From Syncephalis plumigaleata (Eukaryota > Zoopagomycota > Zoopagomycetes > Zoopagales > Piptocephalidaceae): DNA of 64,000 bases. Below the pieces are notes generated by a model, which was not told the origin of the DNA, did no database searches, and saw only the letters and a program-made list of their open reading frames with translations. Location of the stretch: positions 744,001 through 808,000 of the forward strand of contig JAIXMF010000005.1 of assembly GCA_025201365.1 (NCBI GenBank), in the 5' to 3' direction. The position numbers were made by a program, and so were the translations under genes. Positions 52,463 through 61,146 of this stretch are shown here, piece by piece; the stretch's first letter is position 1, and every line of letters starts with the position of its first letter.

Positions 52463-53271
52463 TACCCGCCCATCATTGGCTGTCGTGGCTCGCGCGCCTT
52501 TAATCGGCCGTATTACTAGTGGGATCACCACCTCGGCAACTGGCCTCCTTGAACCAATGGACACACATGCACACACACACGCACACTGGTATAAATATGT
52601 CAATCACACCATCACCCATGCTACAAATTGCTTTTCATTTTTACTCTTTTTTCCCCTTCTACTATTCTTTCGTTAATAAAGCGTCTACACCGCGTATTTA
52701 TTTATTTATTTGCTTATTCGTGTTCTCGTGTCAGCCATGTCTCTACCCTCTACGCCTTCATACTCGTTGTGTGTCGTCGTGTCACTATCGTTCTGGTAGT
52801 GGTGCGGCCAATGACCTCAAGGATCCACGCGTTAGAGGGAGAATAAACACGCCACCTTCGCTGAAGGCGCCGACGTATCCATACGGCTGAGGCTGCTTTT
52901 TGGTATTAGGATGGCTACATGCATTCTTACTTGCATCATCAAACTGAGCGGTAGTTCTGCAGTGGCAGTTGCTGCTACAGATACATATATCCATTAGTTT
53001 TGTAGATATAAATAAAGAGTTGTAACATTTGAACATCAATCATTCGAATGGTTTAATGTCTACTATTTCATGTGCAATAACCATACCAATGCTAAAGTGT
53101 AATACTAGATCGACTACATCCTCTAATGTATACCCAGTAAATAGTATGGAGTATACAACAACGATATTGCTATGTAATAAAATGCCTAATGATGTTTATT
53201 AAGATGTGCAATAATGATAATAATGATAATAATATGGTTTTCATACAAGCAATGCTGGTAGTCAATCGCGC
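52463..53271. other. Intergenic region, U2 promoter side
   Basis: About 810 bp between the U2 5' end and the 3' end of the siderophore synthetase. A TATAAATA on + at about 52590 has no clear relation to U2. Short open frames (e.g. 52519-52890) have no recognisable homology. No second snRNA was seen. Confidence 0.5.
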
Positions 53272-55710
53272 TTGATACTTGCATCCATGATTGTTTGGAC
53301 TTGCTCGTCATCCCATTCCATGTCGTTTTCATTGCGATATAAAAGGACATTTGGAACGCATAGGTACACGTACTAGCGAAAGAAGGAGATATCGTTAGAT
53401 GGATACAATCAAACAGTAGAGCAGCTGTATAGGTTCATAATACTTACATCACGATATAGACCCTGCATCTTCATTTTAACAAAGCATTTGAGCTCAACTC
53501 GTGGTTTTATGAAGAAGCGATATAGGCCGGAATCTACCGGTACAACGCGACATAGATCGTCACGAACAATCTGCCATCCCTTCCCGTTGTAGTGAAGACC
53601 AAGTGCTCGGATTAAGCTGTGTAAATGGCACTGAATTGCCGTATGGTATATTAAATCGTACACCTGTGGACACTCGACCATTAGCATGCTATGTATCATT
53701 TAGACAGCCTTCTTGGCAATACTCACCTTGTCCAATGTGCCGGCAATACAGCAACTATCGGGCAATACATCCAATTGCTCGTTTAGCGTACGCTTTAATG
53801 TTTCCTGATGACCCATAACGCCACCAAAATCGCGTACTACAAATCCAACTAGCTTGCCGGTTTGTTTGTCAAAGCGAGCCAGTGTGTTTTGACCATGAGC
53901 CTCAAAGGCAAATCCATACTTGTGCGCGGGTGTCAAGAATGCCTTTAGATAGAGTGCTGCGTATCTGTATCAATTACATCGTGTATTAGCATTATGTGGT
54001 GTCGCATTAGCACATGTCAGCTACCTTTCGAAAAAGGCCACTCGTTTAGCCTCGGTATCCAGATTGAATGCCGTCACGACAAATGGCACACCATTGGCAT
54101 TACGCTCAACAAGTGCAGCACAAACAATGACATGCTCATTATCTCCCGTCTTCTGGATTGCCTCTTCGCGGATAATGCACGACAAATGCTTAGCAACATC
54201 CGTATCAGGATGTGTAATGACAGCGCTGGCCACCTCCTTTGCCACCTTGAGGATATCGGCATTGTCGGCCACCAGCTTGTCAAGCAGCCCGATCATACCG
54301 GGCCCCATGTGTGTGGTCCATGGCGTGATAGTACGCAGTGCCGACGTCACTTTAATACCCAGGCATAGCTTGATGGCCCATTCCGGATGCTCAACGGGCA
54401 CCACTGTACGTAGCGATGCTTGTGCTTTGGCGGGCAACGTACCAGGCAGCAGTTTGACTTGTGGAAATCGCGCAAAGATATTCGGTAGCTGACGTGGATG
54501 TGCCGGTAGCACCACATAGCGTGATGCATCGGGAATGGCCGCTCGCGTCTCCTTGGGCATCAATCGGCTGATGTGGTGCTCATAGTCACCGCGTAGTGTG
54601 ACGTCATCACGCGGCACACTCACAAAGCAAATATCAAGCATGCTGAGATCAGTTCCTACTGGAAGTGCTTCCAACGGCGGTAGAGCAAAACGAGCCTTGT
54701 GCATCTAGGTGTACGGTTAGCGCGTCTTTCTTTCTCCTCCACTTGATGTTGTTTCGTGTGTTTGTCTATTGGTTGTCATGTAACTTACGGGATGCGTAGC
54801 ATGTCCCTCAACGATACTTTGTTCCCATTGAATTGGCGTAGATGCCAGTGTAGGAGTGGCATTTCTATGCTCAAACGCATACTCCACTTGATTCATGGAA
54901 CTGGCTAGCTCGCCACATAGTTCGGCAGTGGATTCGCTGGACTGTTGCTGCCAATGGCCCACAGCTCGCATCAATTGGCAAGCATCGAGGGATTCGGTCA
55001 ATAGCACGGACTGGCCATCGATATCCTACATTAGCAATTATATAGCGGCATTAGCGAGCATGCTACTTTGACTAAGCAATAACACCAACCTCGCTAGACA
55101 AGGTAATAGCATGCTTGTTGTCGTTATTATTGGCATCTTCATTTGACACGACAACATATGCCACTGTTTCCAGATCTTCTGGATGTAGGAATGAAACATG
55201 CGGCAAACGGCCTTCTTCATGCTTATCAACAATGGGATAATGGTATAAAGGGACCATAAAATCGCCAGTCTTTACCGATCTTGATGCTGGCTCATGGCTT
55301 GGTGTGCGTATCCAGCACCATAGACGCGATGATGATGACGATGTCGTACTTAGACGACCGGTGATGACATGGCAATCGACCAGTTGCTCATTGACGACAC
55401 AGCTGAGCAGACGCGAGAATGTGGCATGATGTGCCTGGTGGGTGGTGTTATAAAAACGAGCAGGTACAATGGACTTGCTCGCCTTCTTGTTGGATAGATC
55501 GCTACTATTCAACAAGTGGCCATGACTAACCGAGGATACAAGCGTTGGCATGGGTGACATTCTGACGATGGAGGAATAGCAAAGTGAAGAAACGAGTGCA
55601 CGACGTGAGGATACGTTAAACGTTGACGGAATCTGATAAGAACGGGACAGTTGTAATGGCAGAGCAAGTCGAGCCGGTAGGAAACAGCGCCATTTATTTA
55701 AGCCATTCAT
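53272..55710 (-). CDS. IucA/IucC-type NIS siderophore synthetase
   Basis: NRPS-independent siderophore synthetases adenylate a carboxylate (citrate type) and condense it with an amine or alcohol; fungal rhizoferrin synthetase belongs here. About six exons. Motifs in order: VEGHATHPMHKARFALP (family GHPxHPxxKxRxGF), VVLPAHPRQLPN (PxHPWQ, Trp replaced by Arg), ASLRTV, AIKLCLGIKVTSALRTI, FEAHGQNTLARFD (ExHxQN) and GFVVRDFGG (RDxxG). The last exon reads VPNVLLYRNENDMEWDDEQV and ends in TGA at 53272-53274. The start at ATG 55710 gives an Arg-rich, acid-free N-terminus (MNGLNKWRCFLPARLALPLQ) that looks like a mitochondrial presequence; ATG 55560 (MSPMPTLVSS) is the alternative. Introns show it is a resident eukaryotic gene. 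Confidence 0.9.
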
Positions 55711-56818
55711 TTATGTTCTCAGCACTGGCAACCTCGGCTAATTCGAGAAACGAAACGAGTAAAGCATAGGCTAATAGGGAAGACCAATTGTAAACAGGCA
55801 AGAAGCAAGTACGAACGAGCAAAACTCGCATTGTTCCTTGAACAGTCGTGGCAGTATTTCTCATTGGCGTGCTTAGAGCCTTGGTGATTGCTTTTCGTTA
55901 CACGCATGCTATACACGCCCCTTTTTTAGATGTATAGTCGACGGGATATTATCGATGCGAGAACCCCTTTCGCATAGGATTACTTGTTTAGACAGAGTGG
56001 CATTAGCCGTCTCATCTGATAAGCGTCATATTCTCACTTACTCATTCGCTCATTCATACATGTGTTGCATAGTAATTCATTTGTTGCTGAATAGCAATAG
56101 CCTGCTTTATTACAATGCCATCAATGATTATTTCTAATTGTTGCTCTCGCTACTCTATCAACCAAAAGTGAAGCTGTTTAAGCATATCCATTGAGCTGTA
56201 GAAACATTCAAGGTGTTTATACTCAATATTAGCATAGAAAATGAACAGGTTACAGTAAGGCAGGTCACTATGGCTATGACACCCATGTGTTACATTTTTA
56301 GCCAAGTTATGCGGCATGATGACGGATTAAAATAGTCTCATCTGATATTCTCGGTCGCAGCATCTGATATGATTTTGTCGTGAATGAAACACGAGTTCGG
56401 GTATTATCGGAAGTTCGGCTTTATTGCTAATGAAGAGTGTCCAGTAGAATGCAACGAACAAGTAGTACATGCTGCCATTATCATCTGAAAATCAAGCAAA
56501 GATGGGTGGTATGGTGCGCGTAGAATGTTCTTCGTAGTCATGACGCTCTTCTATCTGATGACCTGTGTGTTCTTTGCTCCATAACATCAGATATCCACCA
56601 TCATGCCACCACAACACATCTTATTCCTAGCAGTAAGGCCTCTATTTTGCCGATACTTCATATTGAAGCCAACAATATGCTCAATAAATATTAATACAAT
56701 TGTATGAATCTGTTTATTGTTACTCTTGTTACGATGAATGCTAATGAACCCGATACAACATACGTTCTACTCTATCTGTAATATGCTTATTCTTTGGATT
56801 TCTTTCGTTTCTCCTTCT
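55711..56818. other. Intergenic region
   Basis: About 1.1 kb with no supported coding region. The siderophore synthetase promoter must lie in the first part. I looked for GATA-type iron-regulatory sites; GATAA/TTATC-like motifs occur but no more than expected in AT-rich DNA. Confidence 0.5.
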
Positions 56819-58014
56819 TTACTTTCTTCTCTTTCTTCTCTTTCTTCTTCTCTTCTTGCTTTTCTTCTTTGATGAACTATCCCGAGCATCCATATCTTCA
56901 TCGACGTGTTTTCTCTTCTTTTTCACTACTTTTTCCGTATCCATTCGCCTTTGTTCCAAGCAGGTCCCATCACTTCCAGGCTCATCCGCTTTCATTATTA
57001 CTGGCGACACTGACGTAGTCAGCACTTCTACACGCGCTAATTTGGCCGGTTGCTCAACTCGTGCACCTTTACGCGCTGTACGACCCTCACATGCTGCGAA
57101 CAATTCGGCATCTGTAATGCGAACACTGTAGTCTCGTCCATCATCATCATCATCATCATCATCCGATTCTGAGCTAGAACCATTAGATGTAGCGTCATCG
57201 ACCGGTGCCGTTTTGTTTACGTTTGATGGCAGTCCATTGGACCCACTGTAGTCTACATGTCAGTACAATCGTTTACTCTTCTCTTCATTGCATTAACCTA
57301 CACTGTACCCGTCAATCCACCACCTGCACTTGCCACAAATGTACCACGCATCCATATAGGCACTGCTGCTGGTTTCGTTGCTACTTTAGCCGTATCTTCT
57401 ACATCGCTCTTATCCTCCGTATCTGCTGCCTTTTTGCTCTTTTTCTCCTTCTTCTCTTTCTTCTTCTTTTCCTTCTTCTTCTCTTTATTGTGCTTCGATG
57501 GTCGCTCTGTACTAATAATACCCATACGATTTCGTTCTACACCGCCTTTACTCGAAGTACTGAGCATGACCTAGCATTGCCATTCAGATGCGATTAATCC
57601 TCGATTGCACCAACGCTCCCTATTGCCACTTACACCACTGTCGCCTTTCTCCACTTTTATTGCACTAGAACTCTTGTTGTACACATGATCCCACCATGCA
57701 AATCCCCAAGTATCGCTACCGGAACCCAACTATATTATGGCAACAAGTATACTCGATGTTATTCATCCATGTTAATTGACAATATCTGTAAGTAACACTA
57801 CATACACCCTTCGAGTCGTCTTTTTTAGCCAGCGATATGGCTCGAGTGATACCCTCTCCCTCACGACCTAGACCTTTTCCACTAATACATTCATATTAAT
57901 ACATGTACATAGCCAGTTGTCGTCATATGCTATCCCTTACTCCTTCCAGCCGTATTTGCTGAGCTGTTTAGCTGCAAACTCGCCATAACGATGCTCATTG
58001 GTAGGCACTGTCAT
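56819..58014 (-). CDS. GPATCH4: G-patch protein GPATCH4-like
   Basis: Nucleolar G-patch protein thought to activate a DEAH helicase such as DHX15. The start is ATG at 58014 (MTVPTNEHRYGEFAAKQLSK, YGWKE). The G-patch continues GKGLGREGEGITRAISLAKK across short exons. Then GFAWWDHVYNKSSSAI, with splicing from a GTAAGT donor (about 57625) to GVMLSTSSKGGVERNRMG, a Lys-rich stretch (KKEKKEKKSKK), an acidic Asp run, the GPATCH4 hallmark ELFAACEGRTARKGARVEQP (animals: ACEGRTAHKAAR) and a Lys/Arg-rich nucleolar-type tail. The frame of the last 25 residues is uncertain within low-complexity sequence. Confidence 0.85.
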
Positions 58015-58276
58015 TACAAGTAGGTTACTTGTTGCAAAGATTAAAAATAAAATAAAAATAAAAGTAAAAATTCAGCATTTGATGAAATGGCATTGTTGTG
58101 TGCATGTGTTGCAATGTAGTATAAATCCATTGCTTCTTTAGTCTCTCCTCAGTTCCTCACCATCACAACTGACGATATTCCGTTCTCTTCCACTTATCAA
58201 CCAGTTGCTTTTCAAATCTTACTTTATTCGCTGTCAGACTCAGCCATTGCCAACACAGCCTGTGCCGTGATTCACT
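58015..58276. promoter_or_regulatory. Short divergent promoter, GPATCH4 / COX7A-like
   Basis: Only 262 bp separate the two divergent start codons, so both promoters must lie here. An (AATAAAA)n-like tract occurs at 58043-58067. No TATA box is assigned. Confidence 0.55.
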
Positions 58277-58626
58277 ATGCGTTTCCTTATTAACCGTGCC
58301 AATCGAGTTGTTGAACGTCAACGCTTCTTCCAGGTATTGCATATATCCTAATATTGTCGCGTCAGCTGAATTGAAGCAACTACTACACATCAAACACTCT
58401 GCTAACCACTTCTCTGTCACGCGCAGACTGGACCCTTGTTTGTCTGGCAAAAGACCGGTCGTGATCGTGTCGTCAATCTTGTGTTTGGCACTTTGATTAC
58501 TGGTGGAGTTATTGCATCCACTGCCGGTCTAGCTAGCATGGCCACCGTAAGTGCTTTCCAGTTAAATGAATAAAAGGGGAGGTATACGCGCTATTCAGCT
58601 AACATCTATTTGTACAGGGCAAATAA
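58277..58626 (+). CDS. Small mitochondrial membrane protein, cytochrome c oxidase subunit 7A-like
   Basis: Three exons, 58277-58333, 58427-58546 and 58618-58626, give 61 aa. The N-terminus is basic (MRFLINRANRVVERQRFFQ). GPLFVWQKTGRDRVVNLVFG follows, then one TM segment TLITGGVIASTAGLASMATG and a Lys end. The order (xxFQ, P-V/L-xx-K-x-G-x-D-x-V, one TM, short tail) fits COX7A of animals and fungi, whose single helix packs on complex IV. Exon 3 codes only two residues and the stop, an unusually small terminal exon. Another one-helix inner-membrane subunit is possible. Confidence 0.6.
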
Positions 58627-59915
58627 TTGCTATTGCCGCTGTTGACATCGACTTACTTGCCGTTCATTAGCAGCCGGATCTATCATGCATACATTGTCTA
58701 GTATAGCTGGATGTGGATGTCCATTGATTCATTATGGCTATACGTCGTTGCATACACGTTTATTTGCAGCATGTCATGTTAATGCGGTAAACAAGATCAT
58801 TTCCATACTTCCATACTCGTCTCCATTAAGTATCAATGACCATAATTAATCAAAGTGATTCCCTATGCTATTGTGTAAATGTTCGTAGTCATTATTGATC
58901 AGAAATACTACAAATAACACTAGTGACAAGAAGCAAAGAAGGCAATGCGTGCATCATCACCATCATCACATTGTATGATCATTGATGGAAGAAGTAGTTG
59001 CTACGAACAATTACATTAACACGACAATTGTGCAATGACAAACTAATGAACTAGCGTGTCATTACATGGCAGTAGAATGGTGTATAATTGCAAACTAACT
59101 CATTGGTAGCTATTTAAACAATATCATGGAGGATACAGCTTTTATTCCCGTTCATTATCCATAGTGAATGGATTGTATTGCGTATACATTAACTGCACCA
59201 GCAATGCTAATAGTATATGACTGACCATACATCTTTATTGTATTGAGCAGTGCTGCTTCAATAGAATATGAATTCATCGATCGTAATTAACAGCATGCCT
59301 ATAATAACTGAATAAACCATTCAGCAACAGGCAAACAATTACATAATATCATTATGTTCATGCTATGACATGCTAGTATCTAATCGATTACACGTATCTC
59401 GACAATGTACTTTGTTATTTACGAATAAACTAATCAACGAGCAACCAAGTTAGTCTACAGTCATTCCAATATCATGAATAGCTTGCACATATGATTATGA
59501 AGTATGCGAATATCTGTAATAGCATGACTGACAATTATTCCATTTATTTGATGTAATGTAATCTCTTATTTAGCATTGAACACTCTATCCATCGATAAAG
59601 AAATCATTATAAACAACAAGTATATGAGCAAATCTGATGCAAATGGATAGTACACTTACAAATATCATAATTAATATACAATAACGATTGACCCTATTCA
59701 TAATAAAGCATTCTTTAATGTTATTCGATAGCTACTGTAGGTTTGTCTATAGATTGTAAGCATGGTTGATTCGGTCAAGTAGACGGTGTTTAGCAATACT
59801 ACGGAGGTGTAAGCAGCATGATAACCGCTCTCTCTATTAGCAATTTGGAGGTCGCTGAAAGGAAGGAAACAAGGATAGAACTAGTGGAAACACGATATGC
59901 TTTATCAATCTATCC
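58627..59915. other. Intergenic region
   Basis: About 1.3 kb of AT-rich sequence with no coding support. No similarity to the A/B/C repeat family was noticed. Confidence 0.55.
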
Positions 59916-60320
59916 TTAAAAAGGGCCATGACACAATACGACAACATGGTCAACCAACAAACGAGATAGCTGTTCCAACTTTGCTGCCTCGCTTATTTCG
60001 CATAACATGCTGTTGCTGTTACCGCATGGTGCTAGATTTAAGAAACGATTGATTCGCCCTTTTACTAATGTCACATCGTTTAATCCCCTTATTAGATTAG
60101 GAACGTGGTTTCTTATGACGCACATTTGTTTGACGTGTATTGATACAATAAGGACTTCATGGTTAGTAGAAAGAGAAAAGAGGATACTATGATTATTGAA
60201 AACATGTACCCCAATGAATACTAAAGATGTTGTGTAAGTGATTAACACGCGAATAGCAACGTCATCTCGAACATAAAAGCAGCGTATTGTTTGTGGCTTT
60301 ATTCGATACTTTACACTCAT
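59916..60320 (-). CDS. Hypothetical ORF, doubtful
   Basis: An uninterrupted 134-codon frame from ATG 60320, with protein-like composition in its second half (LIRGLNDVTLVKGRINRFLN, SEAAKLEQLSRLLVDHVVVL). It is unspliced, not recognised, and its start lies about 100 bp upstream of the divergent next gene. It may be chance. Confidence 0.2.
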   Translation of the reverse strand: MSVKYRIKPQTIRCFYVRDDVAIRVLITYTTSLVFIGVHVFNNHSILFSLSTNHEVLIVSIHVKQMCVIRNHVPNLIRGLNDVTLVKGRINRFLNLAPCGNSNSMLCEISEAAKLEQLSRLLVDHVVVLCHGPF

Positions 60321-60419
60321 CTACAACGACTGCAACGACCACACCTTCACCTATCGCTCTTCTTTCAAGTAACGCTTAAACTTATTTCTAACGGATTATC
60401 GACAGTTCTATATAACAAC

Positions 60420-61025
60420 ATGGTCTCCTTCCGGTCATTATCGTTCACCGCCATCGTAGTCTTGGCCATCCTTGGTAGTGCCAGTGCTACTCCTATGAAT
60501 CCACCTCCTGGTTCCCAGTCTCTAACTGGCGGACAGGGCAACTCACAGCTGCAAGTAGGGCAGAGAGGAGGCTTAAAACGAGCATCGAGCCAGGAACTGA
60601 TAAGAGATCAAGAATTGGTAAAGAACCAGCGACCCACATTCGAACTGTCACCAGCTGTCCTAGAGCAAATATTAGCGCAATTGGAACAGGAATTATGGGG
60701 CGAGGACCAGGAAGCAAATCTACAAAAAGAGATATTAAGAAGACAGAAACTAGCAATCCAGCAGCGAGATGTACCCGAGTTGCGACAGATACTAGTGCTA
60801 ACGGAACAAGCTTTATCGCGAACGGAGCAGAAAATAGCTCAACGTCAAGTGATAATAGAACAGCTGAAACAAACACCCGAGCGGCTACTATCACTCCAAC
60901 AGCAAATGTTATTATACCAAATGGAACAAGTATTACCGCAGCTACAAGAGAGATATGTGCTATTGCAACAGCGAGTTGCCGAACAGAAACATTTAATAGC
61001 GCTACACCAACGACCACGTCAATGA
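60420..61025 (+). CDS. Secreted Gln-rich coiled-coil protein, unknown
   Basis: Single exon of about 201 aa from ATG 60420. A clean signal peptide (MVSFRSLSFTAIVVLAILGS, cleavage after ASA) is followed by a Gly/Gln/Ser/Pro-rich segment, then continuous Gln/Glu/Leu helix: VLEQILAQLEQELWGEDQEA, LRQILVLTEQALSRTEQKIA, LLSLQQQMLLYQMEQVLPQL. No Cys. The helical part has coiled-coil character with many hydrophobic residues at 3-4 spacing. No family is recognised. A secreted or cell-wall structural role is possible, but this is inference from the signal peptide alone. Confidence 0.6.
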   Translation: MVSFRSLSFTAIVVLAILGSASATPMNPPPGSQSLTGGQGNSQLQVGQRGGLKRASSQELIRDQELVKNQRPTFELSPAVLEQILAQLEQELWGEDQEANLQKEILRRQKLAIQQRDVPELRQILVLTEQALSRTEQKIAQRQVIIEQLKQTPERLLSLQQQMLLYQMEQVLPQLQERYVLLQQRVAEQKHLIALHQRPRQ

Positions 61026-61146
61026 TCTAATACAAGATATACGCCAACGACTGATTTAGCTACTGTTTTGAGTTTCTAAACTGAGTTTAATGATATTGCT
61101 AAACAATAATAGAACAGTATTTTGGATTAATAAACAATAGATGAAT

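Noticed and set aside
52519-52890. Small gene upstream of U2
   Set aside because: Overlapping short frames on + and -, no recognisable domain and no consistent start or splice pattern.
60493-61017. 174-aa minus-strand frame
   Set aside because: Antisense of the Gln-rich secreted protein; the sense strand has a signal peptide and coiled coil.
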